A DNA stretch of 64,000 bases from Acidobacteriota bacterium (GTDB lineage: Bacteria > Acidobacteriota > Terriglobia > Acidiferrales > UBA7541): NCBI GenBank assembly GCA_013289955.1, contig JABCYZ010000009.1, forward strand, positions 117,431 to 181,430, written 5' to 3'. This document shows positions 44,808 to 54,231 of this stretch, in pieces. Positions within the stretch are counted from its first letter, which is position 1. The number at the start of each line of letters is the position of its first letter. The notes below the pieces were generated by a model that saw only the letters and a program-made list of their open reading frames with translations, ran no database searches and had not been told where the DNA came from. A program made the position numbers and the translations under genes.

Positions 44808-46157
44808 TTATTTCTTGAGCAGATCCATCACCGCGGAAGTCATCGCTTTGACGCCCGTTCGAATGGCTGGGTCGGGAACGGGGGCGAATTCGCTTGAGTG
44901 CGGTCCAGGCAGGCGCGTGCCCTTTTCCTTGGCATCTTTCAGCTTCCCGGGGTCGGCAGCGCCGAGCCAGAACATGCTGATCGGCGGCCGGGGTTCTTCG
45001 AGCGCAAACAGACTGAAGTCCTCGCTAGCCATGATGGGCTCGCCCGCGAGCACGTTTTCTTTTCCGAGCGCGCGCTCGAGCGAAGCGCCGACGCGGTTCG
45101 TTAGCGCGAGATCGTTGATCGTGGCGGGAACGTGATCAGCCGCCACTTCGATGATGGGCGCGCGCTCCGCAGGGACCCCTGCCGCCGCGGCGATGCCGTT
45201 CGTGATTCTGGTAATGGCCTCGAGCACTTTTTCACGGTGCGCGGGATTCATGGTTCGGACGGTGAGCTGCAAGTGCGCTTCATCGGGAATGATGTTGTGC
45301 TTTGTGCCTGCGTGAAACGAGCCGACGGTGACTACCGTCGGAAGTTGCGGATCCATTTCGCGGCTAACAATGGTTTGCAGGGCCACGACGATTTCCGAGG
45401 CGATGACGATGGGATCTTTTCCCGCTTGCGGTGCGGCGCCGTGGCCGCCATAGCCACGCACGGTGATGTCCACGGAATCCGCGCCAGCGAGAAGAGGTCC
45501 GGCGTGCCAGGAGACTTTTCCCGCAGGAACCGCCGCCGTGTCGTGGAGCGCGAGGACGAAGTCCGGCTTGGGAAATTTGGTGTAGAGCCCGGCGCGAAGC
45601 ATGGCCTGTGCCCCGGCGACAGTTTCTTCGGCGGGCTGGCCGATCAGAACGACGGTCCCGCTCCAGCGATCCTTGAGCTCAGCGAGCATGTGCGCGGTCC
45701 CGAGAAAAACAGTCATATGCAGGTCGTGGCCGCACGCATGCATCACCCCTACTTCGCCCCCGCCCGGTCGCGCCACTTTTACGTGGCTGGCGTACGGCAG
45801 GCCGGTGTTTTCAGTAATGGGTAGCGCGTCCATATCGGTTCGGACGTACACCACCGGGCCAGGTCCATTCTTCAGGACGGCGACGATGCCATAGGCGTTC
45901 AGGCCGGATTCGGCGTATTGGCCGAAATGATCGGTCACTTCGTAGCCGGTTTTCTTAAGTTCCGCGGCGATCAGCGCGGAAGTTTCCTTTTCCTGCGTGG
46001 AGAGTTCCGGATTTTCGTGGAGATGTTTGTAGGTGGCCAGCAGCGAGTCGGCTTCTTTGTTGATGCGCTGGTCCAGATCGTTTTGCGCAAAGAGCGGCGC
46101 GGAGACGCCGAGCGCAGCGGCGAGAGAAAGGACGGCTGTTCGAACGGCGAAACGCAT
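44808..46157 (-). CDS. Exported M20 metallopeptidase/amidohydrolase
   Basis: A 449-residue protein. The ATG at 46157 has GAGGTGA 5 nt upstream and yields a signal peptide (AVRTAVLSLAAALGVSAPLF). The M20D-type metal ligands appear in MHACGHDLHMT, the catalytic region in VRTDMDALPI and the bridging Glu in GQPAEETVAGA. The dimerisation domain lies at about 225-330. Relatives hydrolyse N-acyl amino acids, hippurate or indole-amino acid conjugates, here in the periplasm. It is divergent from the amidohydrolase at 46381. Confidence 0.93.
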   Translation of the reverse strand: MRFAVRTAVLSLAAALGVSAPLFAQNDLDQRINKEADSLLATYKHLHENPELSTQEKETSALIAAELKKTGYEVTDHFGQYAESGLNAYGIVAVLKNGPGPVVYVRTDMDALPITENTGLPYASHVKVARPGGGEVGVMHACGHDLHMTVFLGTAHMLAELKDRWSGTVVLIGQPAEETVAGAQAMLRAGLYTKFPKPDFVLALHDTAAVPAGKVSWHAGPLLAGADSVDITVRGYGGHGAAPQAGKDPIVIASEIVVALQTIVSREMDPQLPTVVTVGSFHAGTKHNIIPDEAHLQLTVRTMNPAHREKVLEAITRITNGIAAAAGVPAERAPIIEVAADHVPATINDLALTNRVGASLERALGKENVLAGEPIMASEDFSLFALEEPRPPISMFWLGAADPGKLKDAKEKGTRLPGPHSSEFAPVPDPAIRTGVKAMTSAVMDLLKK

Positions 46158-46380
46158 CGGGTCACCTCGGATGAGAGACGGCATTCTAGCACCGCTCGCG
46201 GGCGCGAATATGCGTTCCTTTCGCTTCGGCTGCGAGGAAGGGCACAAACAGATGAGTTTTCAGCACGTTTCCGGTTACGACCAACCAGGCAAATGCGGTC
46301 CGTTCGAGCCGCGGACCAGACAAACTGCCGTCGCACATCGTCTAAGCTAGACTCGGACGTCTACAGCGGGGGTGACCGGG

Positions 46381-47820
46381 ATGAAGCTCCTGACTTTTCT
46401 CATCATAGGGTCCTTGGCTTGCTGGCCGCTAACGGCGCAGAGCCAGGGCAGGCCAGAACCTCCTCATTCGCTGCTCCTCGAGCATGTGACGGTGATCGAT
46501 TCGACGGGTTCTGACCCCCGTCCAGACATGTCTGTCCTCATCGTCGGCGTCAGGATCAAGTCAATCTTTTCCTCCGGTCAGAGCAACCCCGCCGTTGGGG
46601 GTGAGATTGTTGATGCTAGAGGAAAGTTCCTGATAGCGGGCCTCTGGGATATGCACGTGCACGCTTTGAGCCAGAATGAGCCGGAACGCTTCTTTCCGCT
46701 ATTCATTGCAAATGGCGTTACCGGTATTCGGGATATGGGAGGCGATATCCCGCTCTCGGAGGTGGCTCAATGGAAGAGAGATGTCCATGCCGGATCCCGT
46801 CTTGGACCGGAAATATTCGCGGCAGGCCCGATTCTGGAGGGGGAGCACCCTTTCTGGCCTTTCTCTATCGCCGTCAGGAATCCTGCCGAAGCACGGCAAG
46901 CCGTAACGAAGCTGGTGAAAGATGACGCCGATTTTCTGAAGGTGTACAACACACTGTCGCGGGATACGTATCTGGCGATTGCGGCACAAGCGAAAGAAAG
47001 CAGAATCCCTTTCGAGGGGCACATTCCCGATGCCATCACTCCGGCGGAGGCCTCTGGCTTGGGACAAAAAAGCATCGAACATTTGTGGGGCATTCCAGGT
47101 TATATAAGTTCGGAAAGTGTGCGACTGCAGAGCATGAGGACCCAGGCCGATAACGAGGATGATCCGAAGGTCGCACGTGACCTCTTCTATAAGATAAACG
47201 AGACAATCCTGGCCACGCACGATGCACAGAAGGCGAATACTCTGTACAAGGAATTCCGACGAAATCACACCTGGCAGACTCCAACGCTCGTCGTGCTGAA
47301 ATCGTACGCCACGATTCACGATCCGAGCCTTCGCAAGGATCCTCGTACCGCATACATCCCCGATAATCTCCTAAGCTTCTGGGAGTCGATGGGTGGCCAG
47401 CCTGATCCGCGAAACGATGAAATCCAGTTTCGTCTTTTCGCCTACGACCTTGACATAGTGAAAGCCATGCACGAGGCAAAAGTGCCTTTGTTGGCTGGTA
47501 CGGACACGCCGAATCCGTATACTTATCCTGGCTTTAGTCTGCATGAAGAGCTTGAGCTGCTAGTGTCAACCGGGCTCACGCCGCTCGAAGCACTCGAAAC
47601 AGCGACGCTCAGAGCAGCCGAGTTTCTGGGTGTTAGTCAGTATTTTGGCTCAGTCGAAGAAGGTAAAATGGCGAATCTGGTGCTGCTGGATGCAAACCCT
47701 CTGACAGACATTCGCAACACTAAAAAGATTCGAGGCGTCATCCTGCGCGGGCACTTTTTCGACAAAGCAAAGCTGGATGAGCTGTTAGCCGGTCAGAAAC
47801 TGACCCGTACGCGGAACTAA
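46381..47820 (+). CDS. Exported metal-dependent amidohydrolase
   Basis: A 479-residue amidohydrolase-superfamily enzyme with a signal peptide (LLTFLIIGSLACWPLTAQ). Metal-site residues appear in order: HxH (His92-Val-His94 in DMHVHA), a candidate carboxylated Lys in DFLKVYN, His in FEGHIPD and KSIEHLWG, and the Asp in AGTDTPNP. The composite-type N- and C-terminal strands (VIDARGKF-like and EEGKMANLVLLDANPL) match imidazolonepropionase/prolidase-like amidohydrolases. GGGGGTGA lies before the ATG at 46381. It begins the AT-richer right part of the window. The substrate is unknown. Confidence 0.9.
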   Translation: MKLLTFLIIGSLACWPLTAQSQGRPEPPHSLLLEHVTVIDSTGSDPRPDMSVLIVGVRIKSIFSSGQSNPAVGGEIVDARGKFLIAGLWDMHVHALSQNEPERFFPLFIANGVTGIRDMGGDIPLSEVAQWKRDVHAGSRLGPEIFAAGPILEGEHPFWPFSIAVRNPAEARQAVTKLVKDDADFLKVYNTLSRDTYLAIAAQAKESRIPFEGHIPDAITPAEASGLGQKSIEHLWGIPGYISSESVRLQSMRTQADNEDDPKVARDLFYKINETILATHDAQKANTLYKEFRRNHTWQTPTLVVLKSYATIHDPSLRKDPRTAYIPDNLLSFWESMGGQPDPRNDEIQFRLFAYDLDIVKAMHEAKVPLLAGTDTPNPYTYPGFSLHEELELLVSTGLTPLEALETATLRAAEFLGVSQYFGSVEEGKMANLVLLDANPLTDIRNTKKIRGVILRGHFFDKAKLDELLAGQKLTRTRN

Positions 47821-47900
47821 CCGGCATCACGAATCATCCGTCGTAATCCCTACTCGTTTCAACTGTCTGATAAATCAGGAACTAGCGGTTGCTTCCGGCC

Positions 47901-48110
47901 CTACACCCCGCCGAAGAAACGCTGCAGTTCCTCGAAGGTTTCCTCGGGGCATTCTTCCTGCAGGAAATGGGCGCAATCGAGACTACGCCCGTAACCGTTG
48001 AGCTCGCTTTCGCGCCAGGTCGCAAGGACGTCCCACAAATGCCCTACAGAGTTTTTTGCCCCCGATCTCCCGGATCCAATCAGGATGTTGTCAGCTGTCA
48101 GGAAAATCAC
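47901..48110 (-). pseudogene. C-terminal fragment of a haloacid/fluoroacetate-dehalogenase-type alpha/beta hydrolase
   Basis: The frame reads GHLWDVLATWRESELNGYGR followed by SLDCAHFLQEECPEETFEEL. This matches the end of fluoroacetate-dehalogenase-like hydrolases (pattern GRLYDVLAVWRE...ALDCGHFLPEEAPEET), including the catalytic His in the CAHFLQEE motif. The nucleophile elbow, oxyanion loop and cap domain are absent, and upstream sequence gives no compatible frame. It is a remnant left by a deletion. Confidence 0.7.
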
Positions 48111-48180
48111 CGACCGACTTCGCTTGGATGCTCGGCGTTTCCTTCGGATATGGTATTTTTCGGGCTAAGTCTTAGAAAAA

Positions 48181-48579
48181 TCAGGCTGCAAAAAGATACC
48201 GAGTCAGAGCGATTCCGAAGGCAAAGCCAAACCCATAACCAAAACTTTCAATTCGAGTTACTCCCTTACCCTGAAGGCTCAGCATTGAGCCAACTTGTGA
48301 CATTGCCAAACCTGTAGCGATGGGGCTCACCAACAAATTAATTCCATGAAGGCGAGACGGGTGCACCAGCGGATGTGGAAAGACGAGAAGACTCAACCCA
48401 CCTGCCAGAGCACCCAGAAGCACATAGCTTGCTGAGGCAAGAACAGGGTTCGCAAAACGGAATGTCTCGAATATCCTGGCTATCGCCCGTAGAGCAAGAT
48501 CCAAAACTGCGGCAAAGAAAAGCTCCAAAAGGAACTCGCCAACCAATTCCAACAACATCTCAAGCAGGAGTTCGAGCAT
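48181..48579 (-). CDS. Small membrane protein, unknown function
   Basis: A 132-residue protein. A Leu/Glu-rich amphipathic N-terminus (MLELLLEMLLELVGEFLLEL) precedes two to three membrane helices (about 53-70, 82-98 and 112-130). It resembles a widespread family of uncharacterised bacterial membrane proteins with the same Leu/Glu-rich start and a FPHPL-type loop. The ATG overlaps by 20 nt the end of a YcxB-like fragment on the same strand, in a different frame. The ribosome-binding site is weak. Confidence 0.75.
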   Translation of the reverse strand: MLELLLEMLLELVGEFLLELFFAAVLDLALRAIARIFETFRFANPVLASASYVLLGALAGGLSLLVFPHPLVHPSRLHGINLLVSPIATGLAMSQVGSMLSLQGKGVTRIESFGYGFGFAFGIALTRYLFAA

Positions 48580-48721
48580 CAGGGTGGAGCCTTACGTTCT
48601 GCTCCAGGTACTGGCGAAGGTCTCTAACCTGGTCCGCAGAGAGCGCACGCTTGGGCACCATGTTAAAGATCATTCCATTTTTCTGGTAGAGAACAAACGC
48701 GCTTTCATAGTCGACATGCAT
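48560..48721 (-). pseudogene. YcxB-like C-terminal domain fragment
   Basis: A 53-codon frame contains SAFVLYQKNGMIFNMVPKRA followed by LSADQVRDLRQYLEQ, the pattern of the YcxB-like domain end (xxLYxSxxxxxxIPKRxFxxxxxxxFRxxL). An in-frame TAG lies ten codons before the ATG, and the membrane-helix part of YcxB is absent. It is either a truncated remnant or a very small protein, and its end overlaps the next gene start. Confidence 0.55.
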
Positions 48722-48947
48722 CGACAATAGTCCCCAAGCAGATTCCTATTTGGTTTATTACCAGGGGCGGAGTCTATCCATATCCGAAGCCTTTGAAAAG
48801 AAGCTGACCCATCCGTTGCTATTCCAGGGACTCTTCCTCCCTCGTCGTGGCTGGTCGCGGACTCTTTCAGAACCGCTTTCCAGGAAACTCACGTATTCTT
48901 GACGGCAGACTCAAACCGAATCGACATGAGATGCATCCATAGCCGCC

Positions 48948-50525
48948 ATGAAACCGCCATGCGATGAGGCCGTAATCCGGTCGAGGAATGCTGACGTTCC
49001 GTCGACAGCCAGGGCGGGACGTTGGATTCTCGCAGCGACTATCCTCGGTTCCAGCATGGCCTTTATCGACAGCACTGTCGTCAATGTAGCTCTACCTGCA
49101 CTTCAAGCAAGTCTTCATGCAAACGTCGTCGGCATACAATGGGTCGTCGAATCCTATGGATTACTCTTAGGGGCTTTGATTCTCGTCGGTGGCTCTCTCG
49201 GAGACTTGTTTGGCCGCCGGTCGATGTTCCTGGTTGGTGTGGGGATTTTCGCGACTGCTTCTATCGCTTGCGGTTTTGCGTCGAACATCCAGCAGTTAAT
49301 TATCGCGCGCAGTGTCCAAGGTCTAGGAGCAGCCTTTCTCGTGCCCGGCAGTTTGTCCATTATCAGTGCATGTTTCGACGAGAAAACTCGCGGCCAGGCC
49401 ATTGGTACCTGGTCCGGCTTCACTGCGATAACCACAGCGTTCGGACCGGTTCTTGGGGGCTGGCTTATTGAACATGCATCCTGGCGCTGGGCATTCTTCG
49501 TCAATATTCCGATCGCGGCTGCAGTGATCGCAATTTCCCTGCGGTATATTCCCGAAAGCCGTAACACGACCGCCAGACATGTGGATTGGCTGGGGGCCAT
49601 GGCAGCGGCTGCCGGATTAGGCGGCGTGGTCTCCGGGTTCATCGAATCCGTCGATCTCGGCTGGGGCCATCCTCTGGTCTTCGGAAGCCTGATTGCCGGC
49701 TTCGCCTTTCTGATCGGCTTCGCGTTCGTTGAAGCCAGGGTAAGCTCACCCATGGTTCCGCTGACTCTGTTCGAGTCACGCAGTTTCAGTGGCGCAAACC
49801 TGCTTACTTTGCTTCTCTACGCCGCTCTTGGAACCTTCTTCTTTTTGTTTCCGATGAACCTTATTCAGGTGCAGGGATACTCGACCACTGCGACGGGTGC
49901 TGCCGCACTCCCCCTGATTTTGCTGATCTTCTTTCTTTCCCGCTGGTCTGGCGGGCTGGTCAAGCGTTACGGGCCGCGGGTACCGCTGGTCACCGGGCCA
50001 GTGATTGCGGCAACAGGCTTCGCTCTTTTCGCCGTACCAGGTGTGGGGGCTAATTACTGGAAAGCATTCTTCCCGGCGTTCGTTGTTCTCGGTTTTGGAA
50101 TGGCGATCAGCGTGGCCCCTCTCACCACCGTGGTTATGAGTTCAGTAGACCAGAGCCGTGCCGGCACGGCCTCAGGCATCAACAACGCGGTCGCCCGCGT
50201 CGCGGGCGTACTTGCCGTCGCAATCCTCGGGATCTTGATGGTGAGATTATTCAGTTCCAGCTTGAATCGCAGTCTCACGGGCGCGCTGATTCCACCCGGC
50301 ATTCTTCAGTACGTTCGGTCGAACGAGATCAAGCTCGCCGGCCTTGAACTACCCTCTGGCTTGGATTCCAGTGCGACAGCGCTAATCCGCGTGTCAATTT
50401 CCCATGCGTTTGTCTTTGGATTCCGGATCGAAATGCTCATCTGCGCCGGTCTATCCCTCGCAAGTGGCGCGGTCGCATGGCTGTTGGTTCCCGCCAGAGC
50501 CGAGCAGATCGCGTTGGGACGCTAG
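48948..50525 (+). CDS. MFS drug-efflux transporter, DHA2 (14-TMS, EmrB/QacA-like) family
   Basis: A 525-residue transporter with about 14 hydrophobic helices. Motif A appears as GGSLGDLFGRRSMF, the antiporter motif C as GPVLGGWLIEHASWRWAFFV, and an acidic residue in helix 1 as MAFIDSTVVNVALPALQ, the D1 signature of DHA2 exporters. These proteins use the proton gradient to export hydrophobic compounds, often with an outer-membrane channel, but no membrane-fusion protein gene is adjacent. It is convergent with an AraC-type regulator. The ribosome-binding site is weak. Confidence 0.93.
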   Translation: MKPPCDEAVIRSRNADVPSTARAGRWILAATILGSSMAFIDSTVVNVALPALQASLHANVVGIQWVVESYGLLLGALILVGGSLGDLFGRRSMFLVGVGIFATASIACGFASNIQQLIIARSVQGLGAAFLVPGSLSIISACFDEKTRGQAIGTWSGFTAITTAFGPVLGGWLIEHASWRWAFFVNIPIAAAVIAISLRYIPESRNTTARHVDWLGAMAAAAGLGGVVSGFIESVDLGWGHPLVFGSLIAGFAFLIGFAFVEARVSSPMVPLTLFESRSFSGANLLTLLLYAALGTFFFLFPMNLIQVQGYSTTATGAAALPLILLIFFLSRWSGGLVKRYGPRVPLVTGPVIAATGFALFAVPGVGANYWKAFFPAFVVLGFGMAISVAPLTTVVMSSVDQSRAGTASGINNAVARVAGVLAVAILGILMVRLFSSSLNRSLTGALIPPGILQYVRSNEIKLAGLELPSGLDSSATALIRVSISHAFVFGFRIEMLICAGLSLASGAVAWLLVPARAEQIALGR

Positions 50526-50650
50526 CGACATCAAGACGGAGGTTGACCCTACAGGTACGCCAATTCAATCTTTGTCTATCGCGCCTTGCGAGCGACGATT
50601 TCGGACGGATTGTCAGATGCGCTGAAGTTATTCCGAAACCGCCTTCCTCA

Positions 50651-51529
50651 TTAAGCCCCTTCTTGGGTAAGGGCGCTCATGATGTGCTCGGGTGAGACTT
50701 GAACGATGGCGCGACTGGGGCTATCCCCGGCGAGTCCATAAAAATCCCGCGTCATATGCATCTGGTCGTGGTACCCGAGCGTGTGCGCGATGGCTATCCA
50801 CGACAGAAACCCAGGCGCTCTCTTCAGCCGCAGCGCCTCCTGGAACCTGGCGATGCGGGTAAAAACAATCGGTGCGACACCGGTGTATTCGCGGAAGCGC
50901 CGCTCAAACTGCCGGGTACTTAAGCCCGTCTGGATAGCGATATCCGAGACTCTGTCTCGTGCCCACGGATCTCCGACTCGTGCTTGCGCCCTGCGCAGCA
51001 CGATCGCAATGGTTCGGGCGAATGGATCGGCCGGCGGGCGCCCCAAAAGTCTTTGGGATAGGTACTCCTCGATCAAGCGCACACGTTCGGCAAAGGTTGC
51101 TGTATTTCCCAGGCGTTCGCGAAGCTCCGTTACGCTACGTCCCAGAAGACTGTGAGCATCCGTACCGCAATCCGCGAATCGATCGAGGGGTAGGCCAAAC
51201 AGGCCGTGGAGACCGGCGGGCCGTAACATCACGGCGAATGCGGACAGGGTCCCGTGAAGGATCAACCGGGCGCGTCGATGAGTCTGCGGCCCAACAACCA
51301 CAACCGGCGGGCAAGCGTCCCTAGCCTCCGAGCCATAAAGCCTAACTTCGTAGGGTTCGCCAAAGTGAAACTCGAAAGCCTGCTCGAGACGCGCCATCAC
51401 TGGCTCCACGGTGACGACTCCGTCGACGCGCGCGTCGCGCTGAAGGTAGCAATGGACGAAAGAACGGAGACGCTCGCCGGGCTCAGCGCGGCGGACCGCA
51501 AGTTTCGTTGCTGAATCTCCGAAGTCCAT
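50651..51529 (-). CDS. AraC-family transcriptional regulator
   Basis: A 292-residue regulator if started at MDFGDSATKL (51529). A longer frame from a TTG at 51595 overlaps the cupin gene end and is less likely. The C-terminal two helix-turn-helix AraC domain is clear (VSDIAIQTGLSTRQFERRFR and IAHTLGYHDQMHMTRDF). The N-terminal domain carries a DUF6597-like ligand region (RLRSFVHCYLQ). It begins 17 nt after the cupin stop, suggesting an operon. Plausible targets are this operon or the convergent exporter. Confidence 0.88.
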   Translation of the reverse strand: MDFGDSATKLAVRRAEPGERLRSFVHCYLQRDARVDGVVTVEPVMARLEQAFEFHFGEPYEVRLYGSEARDACPPVVVVGPQTHRRARLILHGTLSAFAVMLRPAGLHGLFGLPLDRFADCGTDAHSLLGRSVTELRERLGNTATFAERVRLIEEYLSQRLLGRPPADPFARTIAIVLRRAQARVGDPWARDRVSDIAIQTGLSTRQFERRFREYTGVAPIVFTRIARFQEALRLKRAPGFLSWIAIAHTLGYHDQMHMTRDFYGLAGDSPSRAIVQVSPEHIMSALTQEGA

Positions 51530-51545
51530 CGGGATGCCGTGGGCA

Positions 51546-52019
51546 TCAACCCGCGGGGAGTGGGGGGCCGAGCAGCCGCATTCCATGAACGGCAAATAAT
51601 TCGTTGACCTTGTCGCCCCCAGCCAGTTCCCCTTCAGAGAGTTTTGAGAATCCGTCGAAAAACTCCTCCAGCGTCCCGGCAGGTTGAGCGAGAATGAGCA
51701 CCTTCCCGGTCGAGGATCCGATATTCTGAAAGCGATGCGGAACCATTCTCGGCACCAGAATGCTCATCCCCGGCGTCATGCCATGCCGCTCCCCGGCCGC
51801 TTCAAAGATGAATTCGCCCTGCATCACCTGAAACCATTCTTCTTGGCGGAAATGCATATGCAGAGGAGGACCAAATCGGGGAGCTATAACACCTTCAAAC
51901 ATCGACCACGCGCCTCCTGTATCCTTGCTGGAGACCTTCACCCACGCCGAGACCGAAGGTGCGATCCGTTGGCCCCAGCGGTCGACATCGGATTTCACCA
52001 CAAATGAGCTGTTTTGCAT
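51546..52019 (-). CDS. Cupin-domain protein
   Basis: A 157-residue single-domain cupin. The metal-binding motif 1 is visible as PLHMHFRQEEWFQVMQGEF and motif 2 as LVPRMVPHRFQN, with the usual His/Glu ligands. The start MQNSSFVVKSD is preferred on homology, though its ribosome-binding site is poor; an ATG at 52070 would add 17 residues. Such small cupins are dioxygenases, isomerases or sensors. The gene lies directly upstream of the AraC regulator and may supply or sense the inducer. Confidence 0.85.
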   Translation of the reverse strand: MQNSSFVVKSDVDRWGQRIAPSVSAWVKVSSKDTGGAWSMFEGVIAPRFGPPLHMHFRQEEWFQVMQGEFIFEAAGERHGMTPGMSILVPRMVPHRFQNIGSSTGKVLILAQPAGTLEEFFDGFSKLSEGELAGGDKVNELFAVHGMRLLGPPLPAG

Positions 52020-52209
52020 AATGACAGCATAGGCCGACAAGCGAAGCCCTCCATAGTACAAATGCGACATTGCTCCGAGCGACGCTCGCGTAATTAGTAC
52101 GTGCTTGCCAGGAGTTGACCGAGTTTCCGCGTCGCATTTTGCAAAATCCCAGGTCGTTATACGATTTCAGATGATGTAGCATCGGTTCCTGTTCGTCGGA
52201 GATTTGTCT

Positions 52210-52872
52210 TTGGCAAAGAACCCATTTAGGCTCCTATTAACTAGAATCTCCGAAGCGAATCCCGGCTTTAAAACGAACACTCGCCATCATCTTGCGTATC
52301 AGATTCACGACGGCTTGGTGCTAAGCGGTTTCCTGCTCGACCTGTCCGGGCTCGAGCGAGGTACGTTTTACTTGACAGCCTTTGCACAGCCGCTCTACGT
52401 CCTCCAAGATCATTTGTTTTTGACCTACGGGAAACGGTTGGAACGCAGCAAGAGATGGAAAATTAACGACCAGAATGAGACCGAGGTCGCAGGCAGAGTA
52501 CTGGAGGCCGTTCGGTCCGAAGGGTGTTCCTTTCTCGAGGTAGTTAATTCTGTCAAGAAACTCGCTGAACTTGCTGAACGAAAGCCTGGAACCAGAGAGA
52601 ATCCATTCCAATGGCACCCTGATGACCCGAACGTGATCGAAGCCCGTGCGTATTCGTGGATGCTTGTAGAGAACGAAAGAAAAGCAAAGAGGGACCTTCT
52701 GTATCTGACGCAGATCTACGTCCCGAAATACGATTGGGAGAAAGAACTCCAGGGACGCGCAGTGACTGTGCTCCGGGCCCTCGAACAGGGTACGGAGATT
52801 GGTCAAGCCTTGCTCCGCGATTGGGCGAAACAATCCGCCGCAGGCATTGGGTTGACCTCAAGTCTTGAGTAA
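52210..52872 (+). CDS. Hypothetical protein, unknown function
   Basis: A 220-residue soluble protein. The TTG at 52210 has GGAG 8 nt upstream, whereas a TTG two codons earlier is too close to that site. It is rich in aromatic and charged residues (FYLTAFAQPLYVLQDHLFLT, RAYSWMLVENERKAKRDLLY) with no signal peptide, membrane helix or motif I recognise. Composition and isolation in an accessory region are compatible with an immunity-type or phage-derived protein, but nothing proves it. Confidence 0.7.
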   Translation: MAKNPFRLLLTRISEANPGFKTNTRHHLAYQIHDGLVLSGFLLDLSGLERGTFYLTAFAQPLYVLQDHLFLTYGKRLERSKRWKINDQNETEVAGRVLEAVRSEGCSFLEVVNSVKKLAELAERKPGTRENPFQWHPDDPNVIEARAYSWMLVENERKAKRDLLYLTQIYVPKYDWEKELQGRAVTVLRALEQGTEIGQALLRDWAKQSAAGIGLTSSLE

Positions 52873-52925
52873 CGCGTTGTCGGTCAAGTGCCGGCCGGGG
52901 GAGATTTTAGGTCTACAATCATTGC

Positions 52926-53669
52926 GTGGACCACCACACTGTCGCGGTCGTCAGTATTACGGGTACCTGTCTTGATGTGCTGGGCAGTCTCTATCTAGCC
53001 TACGACCTGCTGGGTGGACAACACGGTCCGTTGCGCCTGCTTACCCGTGCCGTAACGTACGCCGTTGTCTTCGGCATCGGCTATGGACTTGGCTTGGGTC
53101 TCTTCTTTGGACTGGCTTCCGGTTTGGCCAGCGGCATTACCCTGTCGATTGAATTCAGCCGGGCATCCCGGGGGCTGGATCATTACTCATTGCCTTGGGA
53201 AGGACTGTTCGCCGCTGTTCGAGGGTTTGCTTTCGGAGCCGGACTCTACCCGATGGTGGGCTTCGGATTCGCCATTGCGTTTGCCATTCTGGTCACCGCC
53301 GGCCAAATCCTTGCCTACTCACTCGGAATGCGACCTGCGGCCGAATATGAAGCGTCTCGGCGTCCACGGCTTACGCGTCGTCAGTTTTGGGGAACGGTGC
53401 TGCGTACCGTCGGCTACACGGCCACAGCGTTAATCTGTAGCGCGCTCATCCATCACGTGGACCACGCCTGGCTATTTGCGATTCGCGTGGGCCTGGTGAC
53501 AGGCATTGTCACCGGCGTGGGAATTAGCGTGAATCCTTACATCGAATATTACGCCGACAATCTCCAGGAGCGACGATTAGGCGCATTCGGCATAGCGCTC
53601 ATTCTTTGCGGGTTTACCCTGCAATCCCTTCAGTATTGGCTGGCACTCTTTGATGTACGTCTAACTTAG
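52926..53669 (+). CDS. Multi-spanning membrane protein, unknown function
   Basis: A 247-residue protein with six to seven hydrophobic helices. Glycine-rich segments (FGIGYGLGLGLFFGLASGLA) resemble packed transmembrane helices. A cytoplasmic-type charged loop (RRPRLTRRQFWGTVLR) lies in the middle. No transporter or enzyme motif is evident. The start is GTG with no close Shine-Dalgarno. It follows the hypothetical gene at 52210 by 53 nt on the same strand and may be co-transcribed. Confidence 0.75.
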   Translation: MDHHTVAVVSITGTCLDVLGSLYLAYDLLGGQHGPLRLLTRAVTYAVVFGIGYGLGLGLFFGLASGLASGITLSIEFSRASRGLDHYSLPWEGLFAAVRGFAFGAGLYPMVGFGFAIAFAILVTAGQILAYSLGMRPAAEYEASRRPRLTRRQFWGTVLRTVGYTATALICSALIHHVDHAWLFAIRVGLVTGIVTGVGISVNPYIEYYADNLQERRLGAFGIALILCGFTLQSLQYWLALFDVRLT

Positions 53670-53752
53670 GAAATCGTCCTTTCGCCTCTCTTTTTTATTC
53701 AAGAAGAGTAGTCAGGCCGTTCGAGTGAGTATCACGGAGAAAACGGCGGCTT

Positions 53753-54193
53753 TCATTCGCTATCCGGCCTGGGTGTGCGGAGACGGCGGCGAATGGAGTA
53801 GTAACCAACCCAGCAGGCAATCGCAAGCATGGCAAACGATCCGAACTGAGCGGGAAAATCACGCATCAAGAAATGAAACTCCTTGATATGGCCGTCTCCG
53901 AAGGAAAATTCGCCGGTGAGCGAGATTGCAGTGAAAGTAATCCCGAAAGCGAAGAGCCACTTTTGCCAGCCGAGCATAGCACGCGTGCGGCGCAGCGACC
54001 GCAACTCGAGATCTGGCGGCAGTGCTGCAGGCGTAATCCTGCTTAAGTTGTCCGCCCATTGCATGCGAATGCGCTGTGCCAACTCCTTGTCCTGCTCCAT
54101 GTATTCTTCGATCAATGCGCGTGTGGCGGGGCTGGCTTCACCCGCTAGATAGACCGGCAGGAGATCAAGAATGACTTCCCTGGTAATGTTCAT
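53753..54193 (-). CDS. Anti-sigma-factor-like membrane protein
   Basis: A 146-residue protein. The cytoplasmic N-terminus (VILDLLPVYLAGEASPATRA, residues about 7-26) resembles the sigma-binding domain of zf-HC2-type anti-sigma factors, but the zinc Cys/His residues are missing. Two membrane helices follow at about 76-92 and 115-133. It lies 38 nt after the ECF sigma gene on the same strand and is almost certainly its membrane-bound regulator. Confidence 0.82.
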   Translation of the reverse strand: MNITREVILDLLPVYLAGEASPATRALIEEYMEQDKELAQRIRMQWADNLSRITPAALPPDLELRSLRRTRAMLGWQKWLFAFGITFTAISLTGEFSFGDGHIKEFHFLMRDFPAQFGSFAMLAIACWVGYYSIRRRLRTPRPDSE

Positions 54194-54231
54194 TTTCCAC
54201 CTCGATCCATCGCATTCATGCCCGATCCTTG

